From Ferroplasmaceae archaeon UBA567 (GTDB taxonomy: Archaea; Thermoplasmatota; Thermoplasmata; Thermoplasmatales; Thermoplasmataceae), in NCBI GenBank assembly GCA_002505185.1, contig DAUP01000097.1, positions 5,554 to 12,346 of the forward strand: 6,793 nt of DNA, written 5' to 3'. Of the stretch, positions 1 to 5,856 are shown one piece after another (within the stretch, counting starts at the first letter, position 1; each line of letters starts with the position of its first letter). The position numbers and the translations under genes are program-made. The notes beneath the pieces are model-generated. The model was not told the origin of the DNA. It saw nothing but the letters and a program-made list of their open reading frames with translations, and ran no database searches.

Positions 1-23
1 ATGTGATAAAAAACTTAATATAT

Positions 24-36
24 TACTATAATATTA
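24..36 (+). promoter_or_regulatory. Probable TATA box of the sqr operon
   Basis: An AT-rich stretch with TATAATAT at 27-34 is centred about 25 nt before the sqr ATG. This is the archaeal TATA-to-start distance, so the transcript would begin at or next to the start codon (leaderless). A GTGGTGG run at 45-51 could alternatively act as a ribosome binding site, but it sits only 3 nt before the ATG, which is unusually close. The flanking DNA is nearly all A/T (another candidate is TTAATATATTA at 16-26), so the exact box is uncertain. Confidence 0.5.
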
Positions 37-54
37 TAACTTAAGTGGTGGAAA

Positions 55-1290
55 ATGACTAAATTACTTGTTTTAGGTGGAAGGTTTGCCGGATTGACGG
101 CAGCTTATACAGCAAAGAGATTGCTTGGGGATAAGATAGATGTAACATTAATAAATAACACTCCATACGCCGCATTCAGACCAGGAATGCCTCATGTCAG
201 CATCGGAGTTTTCAAGGCTGAGGATCTGGAAGTAGACCTTACAACGGCTTTGCCGGCAAAGGGAATTAAATTTATATTAGGAACGGTAAATGCAATAGAT
301 GCAAAAAAGAATAAGGTGGAATATTCAACACCGGACGGTAAAAAGGAAAATATTACTTATGATTATCTAGTAGTTGCATTCGGGGCAAAACTCGGTGTGG
401 AACACCTGAAGGGCTGGGATGAGTATGGGGCAAGTGCCTGTGAACCAGATTTTGCAACAGCTCTTTATGAAAGATTAGAGAAATTCGAGGGTGGAAATAT
501 AGCAATAGGATCTGGCATTTTCTATCAGGGAACACTTACACCAAGAGGAAAATACCCAACAAACTGGGCGTCCGTTGCAGATTCTGCATGTGAGGGGCCA
601 GTTTTTGAGCTTTCATTAATGATTCCTGCCTTCCTTAAGAAGAAGGGGGTTATGGATAAAACCCACATAACAATATTTTCACCGGGAGAAGAAGTACTCA
701 CAGATATATCAAAGGAAACAAGGGGAGTAGTAAAAACTATGTATAGCCAGGCTGGCTTTGACACGGTATGGAATTTCCGCGTAAAGGAAATCAAAAAAGA
801 TGAAATTGTGGGAGAAGATGGAAAGACTATAAAAGCAGATATTGCAGTTATATTGCCCCCATATGAAGCCAATGACGCAGTGAAAAATTCAACACCTGAT
901 CTTTTCGATGATGGAGGATTCATGGTTACTGACGAACATATGAGATCTGTTAAATATCCCAATGTTTACTCATGTGGCGATTCAAATCAGATAACGGTTC
1001 CAAAGCTTGGATTCCTCGCTGTGCAAACCTCCAGGATTGCAATACAGGATCTTGCTAACAGGCTTGGTGTCCCCACAAAAATAGAGACATACACCCCAGA
1101 AATTGTATGCATAGCAGACAATCCACTGGAAGGATTCGCTATAGCCGTGAATGATACAACATTCTATGGCGGTGATAAGAAGATAGCACAACCATCAGCC
1201 ACAAACCATATAAAGAAGGAACTGTTTACTAAATACTTCATGTGGACAAATGGAGATATGGCACTTGACAAATATCTAGCAAGCTGGTGA
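55..1290 (+). CDS. sqr: Sulfide:quinone oxidoreductase (archaeal, Acidianus type)
   Basis: A 411-residue flavoprotein that oxidises sulfide to polysulfide or elemental sulfur and passes the electrons to membrane quinone. It should act as a monotopic enzyme on the inner face of the cytoplasmic membrane. Visible features are the N-terminal FAD-binding GGRFAG (residues 8-13), the FRPGMPH segment (41-47), a second glycine motif AIGSGIFYQG (150-159), and the FAD-contacting YSCGDSN (305-311). The three cysteines expected of SQR are present: C129 (ACEPDFA), C179 (ADSACEGP) and C352 (IVCIADNP). As I recall it, the Acidianus ambivalens enzyme uses Cys129, Cys178 and Cys350 for the polysulfide bridge and flavin link, so spacing and context agree almost exactly. 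The C-terminal stretch (KKELFTKYFMW...MALDKYLASW) also matches that enzyme and is amphipathic, fitting membrane attachment. Length is full for the family. The gene is followed 6 nt later by a DUF1641 gene whose ribosome binding site overlaps the sqr stop, so the two form an operon. Confidence 0.95.
   Translation: MTKLLVLGGRFAGLTAAYTAKRLLGDKIDVTLINNTPYAAFRPGMPHVSIGVFKAEDLEVDLTTALPAKGIKFILGTVNAIDAKKNKVEYSTPDGKKENITYDYLVVAFGAKLGVEHLKGWDEYGASACEPDFATALYERLEKFEGGNIAIGSGIFYQGTLTPRGKYPTNWASVADSACEGPVFELSLMIPAFLKKKGVMDKTHITIFSPGEEVLTDISKETRGVVKTMYSQAGFDTVWNFRVKEIKKDEIVGEDGKTIKADIAVILPPYEANDAVKNSTPDLFDDGGFMVTDEHMRSVKYPNVYSCGDSNQITVPKLGFLAVQTSRIAIQDLANRLGVPTKIETYTPEIVCIADNPLEGFAIAVNDTTFYGGDKKIAQPSATNHIKKELFTKYFMWTNGDMALDKYLASW
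1286..1290 (+). promoter_or_regulatory. Shine-Dalgarno site of the DUF1641 gene, inside the sqr stop
   Basis: GGTGA ends with the sqr stop codon TGA and lies 6 nt before the ATG at 1297. It supports translation of the second gene from a shared transcript and favours the ATG at 1297 over the adjacent ATG at 1300. Confidence 0.6.
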
Positions 1291-1296
1291 ATAATT

Positions 1297-1944
1297 ATGA
1301 TGTCAGAAGATGAACAGTTAGAAAAATTGATGAAACCGGAATATATTTCCAGTTTGACAAGGGCGGTTGAGCTAATAAAAAAACTTGACAACCTTGGATT
1401 TCTGGATGTAATATCCGGAATATTGAGTGACGATGAAACCTTAAAAACAGTATTCGGTCTGTTGACAAGCGACGATGTATTATCCCTTACAACTAAAACA
1501 GATTCTGTAATGACCTTATTAAAGATCATGTCAGAGGAGAAGAATGTAAAGGCTCTGAGCAATCTTCTTGAGATGGTCACAGTAATACAGAATAAAGGAC
1601 TTCTTGATCCTGTGCTTGGCATATTACAGGATGACAATGCAATGGGCATGGTTATGGGACTTCTATCCAACGATTTTACCATGAACCTGATCATGAATGA
1701 AAAACCAATTTTAGAGTCATTAGGCAGACTTGACCTGAGTGTTGCACCACATTATGTTAACATGATAAAGGCAGTGGAAAATGCAATCAAAACCGATACT
1801 GTCACACCAGTGAATGGAATGATGGGGACTCTGCGTGCAATGAAAGATGAGGATGCACAGAAAGGCCTCGGAATCGTCTTTTCCATATTGAGAAGCCTGG
1901 GAAGGACATGCAGTGATGAATTCAATTGCTCCGCCAAAAAATAA
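1297..1944 (+). CDS. DUF1641 family protein, partner of SQR
   Basis: A 215-residue, largely helical soluble protein without signal peptide or membrane segment. The C-terminal block GMMGTLRAMKDEDAQKGLG...ILRSLG (about 174-202) is the typical DUF1641 signature. The molecular function of this family is not established. Its members are found beside SQR genes in archaea and beside formate dehydrogenase-like genes in bacilli (YrhD, YjgD), so a role in assembly or electron transfer of redox enzymes is plausible but inferred. Two internal copies of a helical unit are visible: residues 34-64 (GFLDVISGIL...) and 101-131 (GLLDPVLGIL...), offset 67 residues, with 14 of 31 positions identical. The only two cysteines, C205 and C211, are in the last eleven residues. 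The gene starts 6 nt after sqr with its GGTGA site in the sqr stop, so it is the second gene of the operon. A neighbouring start at 1300 would shorten it by one residue. Confidence 0.88.
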   Translation: MMSEDEQLEKLMKPEYISSLTRAVELIKKLDNLGFLDVISGILSDDETLKTVFGLLTSDDVLSLTTKTDSVMTLLKIMSEEKNVKALSNLLEMVTVIQNKGLLDPVLGILQDDNAMGMVMGLLSNDFTMNLIMNEKPILESLGRLDLSVAPHYVNMIKAVENAIKTDTVTPVNGMMGTLRAMKDEDAQKGLGIVFSILRSLGRTCSDEFNCSAKK

Positions 1945-1950
1945 AAACAA

Positions 1951-1967
1951 TTTTTAAATATATTTTC
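1951..1967 (+). terminator. T-rich tract after the sqr operon
   Basis: Shortly after the DUF1641 stop, the coding strand carries TTTTT and, a few bases on, ATTTTCT. Archaeal RNA polymerase commonly terminates at such U-rich stretches without a hairpin, so this could end the sqr-DUF1641 transcript. The same DNA (TTTTTAAATATA) could equally be a TATA element for the tRNA gene. The assignment is tentative. Confidence 0.35.
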
Positions 1968-1973
1968 TCAACA

Positions 1974-1986
1974 CATTTTAATATTC
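1974..1986 (+). promoter_or_regulatory. Probable TATA box of the tRNA-Gln / sulfur-carrier unit
   Basis: CATTTTAATATTC has its TTTTAATATT core at 1976-1985, centred about 27 nt before the first base of the tRNA (2008). Initiation a few bases upstream of the tRNA is therefore expected. An alternative box lies at 1951-1962. No separate promoter can sit between the tRNA and the following gene because they are 2 nt apart, so this promoter probably serves both. Confidence 0.45.
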
Positions 1987-2007
1987 ATTCATAATTATGG
2001 TAATTAG

Positions 2008-2080
2008 AGCTCCGTGGTGTAGTGGACAAGCATTCCGGACTTTGGATCCGATGACGGCAGTTCGAATCTGCCCGGAGCTG
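2008..2080 (+). tRNA. tRNA-Gln (anticodon TTG)
   Basis: A complete cloverleaf can be folded by eye. The 7-bp acceptor stem AGCTCCG / CGGAGCT (2008-2014 with 2073-2079) is fully paired and the discriminator is G2080. The D arm contains GTAGTGGACAAGC. The anticodon loop CTTTGGA (2040-2046) gives anticodon TTG at 2042-2044 with T33 and G37, hence glutamine. The T arm GGCAG-TTCGAAT-CTGCC (2056-2072) is fully paired. CCA is not encoded and there is no intron. The outermost anticodon-stem pair (27-43) is C-A instead of a Watson-Crick pair. U34 of this tRNA is one of the three wobble uridines normally 2-thiolated with sulfur from an Urm1/SAMP-type carrier, and a gene for such a protein begins 2 nt downstream. 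Confidence 0.96.
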
Positions 2081-2082
2081 TT

Positions 2083-2277
2083 ATGATAGAAATAATAGGA
2101 AAGGAAAAACGAAAACTCCAACTGGACAAAAGTGAAAAGCTCAGGAATATTTATAATATTATAAATATCGATGAGGAAGGATTTGTTGCAATACTCAACG
2201 GGCTACCTGCCACTTCTGATGTACTGGTAAATCCAGAAGACCATCTAGTTTTTCTTGAAATATTTTCTGGAGGATAA
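2083..2277 (+). CDS. Ubiquitin-like sulfur carrier protein (MoaD/ThiS/Urm1/SAMP type)
   Basis: A 64-residue protein with the size and layout of a beta-grasp sulfur carrier: strands at about 1-5 and 11-15, a helix about 17-28 (SEKLRNIYNIIN), strand FVAILNG (34-40), then the terminal PEDHLVFLEIFSGG. The last two residues are Gly63-Gly64. In this superfamily the exposed Gly-Gly is adenylated by an E1-like enzyme and converted to a thiocarboxylate for sulfur transfer, or conjugated to lysines. The sequence cannot tell whether it serves molybdopterin, thiamine, tRNA thiolation or protein modification; no moaE, thiG, E1-like or ncs6/ttuA gene is in the window. The start codon is 2 nt after the discriminator base of tRNA-Gln(UUG). 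There is no room for a promoter or a normal leader, so translation probably starts from a tRNA-processing product with a 2-nt leader. The ATG at 2083 is the only sensible start. The neighbour favours a tRNA 2-thiolation role, which is inference. Confidence 0.85.
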   Translation: MIEIIGKEKRKLQLDKSEKLRNIYNIINIDEEGFVAILNGLPATSDVLVNPEDHLVFLEIFSGG

Positions 2278-2515
2278 CGCTTTAGATTATCCATTAATCA
2301 TAACAATTTTAAAAACCCTTCCAGCTCTCCACCACTCATTTATATCCACCATTAATGAGTGTACCAGTCCCAAAAGTGACCGATTTGAAGGACAATACTT
2401 ATACACATAATTGCATATGCAACGATATTCTAACCGCTTTTTATTGAGATAGTTGCATTAAAAATGATTACAATAAGCTCATCTTTCAGGATCTCGTTTT
2501 TTATTTAGTTTAAAT
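2278..2515. other. Gene-free stretch between the sulfur-carrier gene and the IS
   Basis: No convincing gene is seen in these 238 bases. They hold an inverted repeat (2333-2361), a perfect 12-bp palindrome TTGCATATGCAA (2411-2422), T-rich and TATA-like patches (AATTTTAAAAA near 2305-2316, ACTTATACAC near 2398-2407), and a 30-codon frame at 2355-2447 that I do not consider supported. The missing 5' part of the solute-binding protein gene on the far side of the IS is not recognisable here in any forward frame. Confidence 0.6.
2333..2361. repeat. 8-bp inverted repeat around a TATA-like core
   Basis: CACTCATT (2333-2340) is repeated inverted as AATGAGTG (2354-2361) with a 13-nt spacer TATATCCACCATT. 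The left arm runs into TTTATA. It could be an operator around a promoter or a weak hairpin. No gene clearly starts at the right distance, so its role is unknown. Confidence 0.4.
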
Positions 2516-2545
2516 CCTGAACTCCCTACTTTTACCACCATGATA
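2516..2545 (+). repeat. Left terminal inverted repeat of the IS
   Basis: Aligned with the reverse complement of 4135-4164, 24 of 30 positions agree. The conserved blocks are CCTGA, TCCC, the 12-bp core TTTTACCACCAT (2530-2541) and ATA. The transposase stop codon (complement of 2532-2534) lies in the core. Confidence 0.75.
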
Positions 2546-3824
2546 CTGAGTTCAGTAGATCCAGTATGTCCTTCTGTTTTTTCGTTCTCTCCAGTTCCTT
2601 AAGGTCACCGTTCTGGTCCTCTACCATATGCAGTTTCTCAAGCTCAAGGAACATTCTCTCCATTGAGTATTTCTCATTGAGTTTAGTGGATTCCATACCC
2701 CTTCTCAGAGCTGATCTTATTAGAAGTGAAAGAAAGAACACAAATACTGTTCCACGTATGGTGGATTCCTTATGATCCCTGAGTGGAAATATATCCATAT
2801 CAGTTTTGAGTACACGAAATGCCTTCTCTATGGCATCCCTGTGCCTGTATACACTCAGGCAGCCGGATCCTGAGTATTCTCCCCTGTATACCAGTAAAAA
2901 TCTTCCCATCCTGTTCTCTGCAGCAGATATGGCATTGTCCCTTGCACTTGTAACAGTAGCATTATTCTCAATCCTGTATGTGATATACCTCATGTATGAA
3001 CCTGCAATAGATTCTATGCTCTTTTTAATTCCCCTCCTCACCTGCAGTGACTCTATCCTTTTCCTGCGTTCCATTATGTTCCTGTGCAGATCGGCTCGTT
3101 CATCGCTCTCCCTCCTGACATCATGGTAGAAATAGCCATGGAGTTCCAGATCCTCCATAGAGAATGATATGTTCTTGCAGAATATTGGGTATCCCTCATA
3201 CATTATCACATTGTCTGCCCTGTCCACTGTTTTTGATGCACTGGAATATACTGCTTTCACCTCCTTCCTCATGAAGGATGCTGCGATGATATATTCCGCT
3301 TCCCTGAGGAGCCTGAGATTGTCCATAGAGAAGAAGCCACGGTCAAGGATCAGTGCAATGTCTGAAATGACTGGCTGTAGTTGTTCCACAACCCCTCTCA
3401 GTGTTGTGACATCAGGAATGCTTCCTGGATATATCTCAAATGATAATGGAAGATGGCGGTCCCTCTCCATGACAAGGCTGAGATTTATCTGCTCAAGTTC
3501 AGGATGATCCTTTGCATGCCCATACTCGAATATTGATGCGGATGAATATGATGCTATTGATGTGATATCATAGAGAAGGGAATTGCCTGGATGCAGCTTC
3601 TTTATTAAGTCCTGCGAGAATCTGCGATAAATATCAGAGGAACCAATCTTCTCCATGAGTTCACTGTTTCTCTGTGAGTCCAGGTTAACAGGATATACAG
3701 TGGAGAGATATGTCCCCCCATACCATGTCGGTATGGATGACATGGGCAATGGCCTTACAACCTTTGATATTGCCAGTGCAATAACCTTCTGGCTTTCCCC
3801 ATCAGTAAGATAGGACTTCAGCAT
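2532..3824 (-). CDS. IS4/IS1634-type DDE transposase, main part (frame 2)
   Basis: A 430-residue frame holding the whole catalytic domain. It would cut and join the IS ends at the terminal inverted repeats. The first aspartate is D86 in LLYDITSI, the second D161 in ALILDRGFFSMDN, and the glutamate E333. The IS4 signature Y-x2-R-x3-E-x6-K is perfect: Y326, R329, E333, K340 in YRHRDAIEKAFRVLK. A hydrophobic segment (VFVFFLSLLI, 360-369) follows as in relatives. The ATG at 3824 is only the first ATG in this frame: family similarity begins earlier (TDLGIQD, to about 3845), so the natural protein begins in the preceding frame and needs a -1 shift at 3845-3848. The catalytic residues and reading frame are otherwise intact, so decay, if any, is recent. 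The stop codon lies in the left terminal repeat. Confidence 0.88.
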   Translation of the reverse strand: MLKSYLTDGESQKVIALAISKVVRPLPMSSIPTWYGGTYLSTVYPVNLDSQRNSELMEKIGSSDIYRRFSQDLIKKLHPGNSLLYDITSIASYSSASIFEYGHAKDHPELEQINLSLVMERDRHLPLSFEIYPGSIPDVTTLRGVVEQLQPVISDIALILDRGFFSMDNLRLLREAEYIIAASFMRKEVKAVYSSASKTVDRADNVIMYEGYPIFCKNISFSMEDLELHGYFYHDVRRESDERADLHRNIMERRKRIESLQVRRGIKKSIESIAGSYMRYITYRIENNATVTSARDNAISAAENRMGRFLLVYRGEYSGSGCLSVYRHRDAIEKAFRVLKTDMDIFPLRDHKESTIRGTVFVFFLSLLIRSALRRGMESTKLNEKYSMERMFLELEKLHMVEDQNGDLKELERTKKQKDILDLLNSVSWW

Positions 3825-3835
3825 GTCCTGGATGC

Positions 3836-4078
3836 CTAAGTCTGTTTTACAATATCCATGATGGGAATGAAGGGGCCATAGACAAGTGATCTTCTGGGCA
3901 GTACTGACCGCACCTTCCTGACCTCGCCTTTATCTTCCTTTCCAGTGTATTTGTAATGATATTTTGTGTTCCTGATCGCTGGATCATAGTATGGAATTCT
4001 CTCATATACGTAAACAGACCCGTTGACTGTCTTCCTGATCTTCTGAACCTTTCCTGTAATGATGGTAAATACCACCAT
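3836..4078 (-). CDS. IS transposase, N-terminal part (frame 1)
   Basis: An 80-codon frame matching the N-terminal region of IS1634-like transposases: SVYVYERIPYYD (residues 21-32), a YKYTGKED segment (42-49) and SLVYGPFIPIMDIVK (64-78). It ends in TAG just where family members continue with an LGI...L segment. That continuation is present immediately downstream in the -1 frame (TDLGIQD, then the ATG-initiated main frame). The Lys78 codon AAA (complement of 3845-3847) is preceded by another A, so slipping back one base re-pairs perfectly and joins the frames into a product of about 515 residues, normal for the family. Alternatively the run has lost one A and the gene is a recent pseudogene, or the base was miscalled. 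The first codons overlap a TGGTA-TACCA inverted repeat (4063-4074). Confidence 0.7.
   Translation of the reverse strand: MVVFTIITGKVQKIRKTVNGSVYVYERIPYYDPAIRNTKYHYKYTGKEDKGEVRKVRSVLPRRSLVYGPFIPIMDIVKQT
3845..3848 (-). other. Frame junction of the transposase (AAAA run)
   Basis: On the minus strand the codons are GTA AAA CAG ACT TAG in frame 1. A one-base backward slip of the AAA codon within AAAA continues as ACA GAC TTA GGC in frame 2. One added A in the run would fuse the genes equally well. No strong downstream hairpin was evident by eye. Confidence 0.6.
4063..4074. promoter_or_regulatory. TGGTA-AA-TACCA inverted repeat over the transposase start
   Basis: Perfect 5-bp arms with a 2-nt spacer, covering codons 2 to 6 of the transposase. 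On the transposase strand it reads TGGTATTTACCA, differing at one base from the palindrome upstream of the gene at 6118. It may be an autoregulatory operator; its function is inferred only. Confidence 0.4.
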
Positions 4079-4128
4079 TATTAATAAATATTTCTATGCT
4101 GGAAACAACGTGAGAACAATTGGTTCAG

Positions 4129-4140
4129 TTAAAATATAAT
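4129..4140 (-). promoter_or_regulatory. Possible TATA box of the IS transposase
   Basis: On the minus strand ATTATATTTTAA lies partly in the right terminal repeat. Initiation about 26 nt downstream would be near 4109 and leave a leader of roughly 30 nt before the ATG at 4078. The more obvious AT-rich box AAATATTTATTAAT (4081-4094) is too close to that ATG to serve it. Confidence 0.35.
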
Positions 4141-4164
4141 GGTGGTAAAAAGCGGGAAATCAGG
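4135..4164 (-). repeat. Right terminal inverted repeat of the IS
   Basis: Read on the minus strand from 4164 it begins CCTGA and contains TTTTACCACCAT (complement of 4139-4150), followed by TATATTTTAA, which could serve as the TATA element of the transposase. The similarity to the left end stops beyond 4164, which sets the boundary. Confidence 0.75.
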
Positions 4165-5856
4165 GTATTAATGGGCCAGGGTCCATATGCAGCTGATTAT
4201 TCCGGAATATTATTCAATGGAACAATGTCTGCAGTGACTGGTGTCACACTTCCAAATGGAACAATAGGGGCACTTGAAAACGCTGGATATACTATACCAC
4301 ATAATGCAAAATATACAATTAATGGAAAAACCGTTTCGAATCAATTAAACTATACCGTAGCTGGAAATGATCTTGCGGATATATTATCTCACTTCAACTA
4401 TAATAAAACAGATATGAAGGTAATGGAATATAAAAATCAATCCTTGGTTGTAAATTCCAACGACAATATAACAATTAACACTGTACATAAATATGCATAC
4501 CTACTTCAGGATATAGCTGGATGGTGGGGAGACATAGTGGAACCAAGTTACGTTGATGCACATGGAGGAGTACAGGCAAATACACAAAATTCCTACGCTA
4601 ATGCAAATGGCATAATAGGATCCGGGCCATATGTAATTTCAAGTGTTGGAAAAGGATTCTCCACAATAGTTTTAAAGGCTAATCCCGATTACTGGGTAAA
4701 TGGGCATAATAGCAGTGTTCCATCAATAGCACAGCCTGCACATATAAAAACCGTGGTTATAGATTACGGGCTATCCCATGCAGACAGATTGGAAGATTTC
4801 GATAAGGGAATATCGCAAATATCTGTTGTTGGGCCAGCATCATTCAAGCAAATGATAGATGGATTCCACAACACAACAGAGAGAAATTCAAAACTTGTTC
4901 ACTCGTATAAGAGAACTGCAAGTTTCTATATATCCATGAATGTTGCCTATAATTACACCAATAACACCCATTTCAGGGAAGCTCTATATGACGCTTTGAA
5001 TTATTCAGCCGAATTAGGAGTGTATAACAACAACTTTAACGGAACAGCTGAAGCATATAATGAGTTGGGACCACTGTCTCCAGTATATGGCAATAATTAT
5101 TATAACCCGGATGGCTTTTCGATGCCTGCCCAGAATCTCATCGCAGCTGTGCAGAACCTAACTATGGCTGCCAGTGAGTTTAATGGAACTCCGAATGCTT
5201 TCTACGTGACTTTACCAAATGGCACTCACATAGGAGATTATCCGCATGGAAAAGATCTATCCGCTTCTTCAAATGCATTCGACATAACATATATATCCCC
5301 ATCTAATCCAACTCTATCAGCACAACTGACAATAGCTATAGATTCATTCAAACAAATTGGAATAGCATTCACCTCAAGCGGTGTCACGGAATCTGATGTT
5401 AGTACATGGTCAACAAATACATCTACACCCCAATTTGTGGATTTGGGTTGGGGACCGGATTACCCAGATCCGATTGGCCAGCAACTTATACCAATTTACT
5501 CGCCTGCTGATGGAGGAGCATTTGGTGGGAACGATGCATGGGTTAACAATAGTACTTTGAACCACTACTTTACAAACCTTGACTTTGAAAATGCGACCAC
5601 ACAAATACACAACATGAAAAATGTTTCAAGAATTGTATATGGTCAATATGCATACATGTGGTTACCAATACCTAACGACGTTTTCTTTGTTGCACCAGAT
5701 GTTCATGGATTTGTGTTTCACTCCCTCCCATACTTATATTTCTACAATCTTATGACAGTAACAGGAAAACTTACATCAAGTGTTGGATTTCTAACTATAT
5801 ATACACTGGTAGTATCTATTGAAATGGCATTTACAAACGCTGTACCAAAATTTTAA
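4165..5856 (+). pseudogene. ABC transporter solute-binding protein, family 5 (oligopeptide/dipeptide type), N-terminally truncated
   Basis: About 560 residues of a lipid- or membrane-anchored extracellular peptide-binding protein remain. Recognisable family-5 features are GSGPYVISSVGKG and ANPDYWVNG in the first third, NNTHFREALYDALNYS (the usual RxALxxAID position), a LGPLSPVYGNNYYNPD block, and LGWGPDYPDPIGQQLIP near the end. About 20 N-x-S/T sequons fit an exported archaeal protein. The signal peptide and the N-terminal lobe segment with the TLNP/TFxLR-type motifs are missing. The frame stays open leftwards through the IS end to a TTG at 4120, but those residues come from the IS terminal repeat. 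The C-terminus (VGFLTIYTLVVSIEMAF) is hydrophobic and may be a membrane anchor or an altered tail. No permease or ATPase genes of the transporter are adjacent. It is probably non-functional because it cannot be exported. Confidence 0.82.

Larger units (their letters stand above)
2516..4164 (-). mobile_element. Insertion sequence, IS4/IS1634-type, about 1.65 kb
   Basis: The element is bounded by imperfect 30-bp terminal inverted repeats (2516-2545 and 4135-4164) and carries one DDE transposase on the minus strand, split into two frames. The stop codon of the transposase lies inside the left terminal repeat. The flanking octamers GTTTAAAT (2508-2515) and GTATTAAT (4165-4172) agree at 6 of 8 positions and are flush with the repeat ends. 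They may be a decayed target duplication or AT-rich chance similarity. The element adjoins a truncated solute-binding protein gene. Base composition appears less AT-rich than in the neighbouring genes, consistent with transfer. Family assignment rests on the transposase N-terminus and the Y-R-E-K signature. Confidence 0.8.

Noticed and set aside
525..962. Long reverse-strand frame opposite sqr.
   Set aside because: It is a shadow of the well-supported sqr gene, with no start signals and no family resemblance.
1164..1694. Reverse-strand frame of 176 codons spanning the end of sqr and the DUF1641 gene.
   Set aside because: It lies opposite two recognised genes, and its serine/isoleucine-rich low-complexity content is typical of an antisense shadow.
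1997..2006. ATGGTAATTA just before the tRNA as another copy of the TGGTAATTACCA motif.
   Set aside because: Only the left half and centre match and the right arm is missing. In AT-rich DNA this is likely chance.
2355..2447. A 30-codon forward frame starting ATG AGT GTA CCA between the sulfur-carrier gene and the IS.
   Set aside because: It has no ribosome binding site, its TATA-like box is too close to the ATG, it resembles no family I know, and it is too short to judge without conservation.
2566..3507. Three forward-strand frames opposite the transposase.
   Set aside because: They are rich in Ser/Leu/Phe as antisense shadows are, while the minus strand has the full DDE and Y-R-E-K residues.
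3716..3742. CATACC...GGTATG inverted repeat.
   Set aside because: It lies inside the transposase coding region with no regulatory context and is probably incidental.
4120..4164. The TTG-started extension as the true N-terminus of the solute-binding protein.
   Set aside because: These codons lie in the terminal inverted repeat of the IS, encode a lysine/arginine-rich stretch instead of a signal peptide, and match no binding-protein N-terminus.
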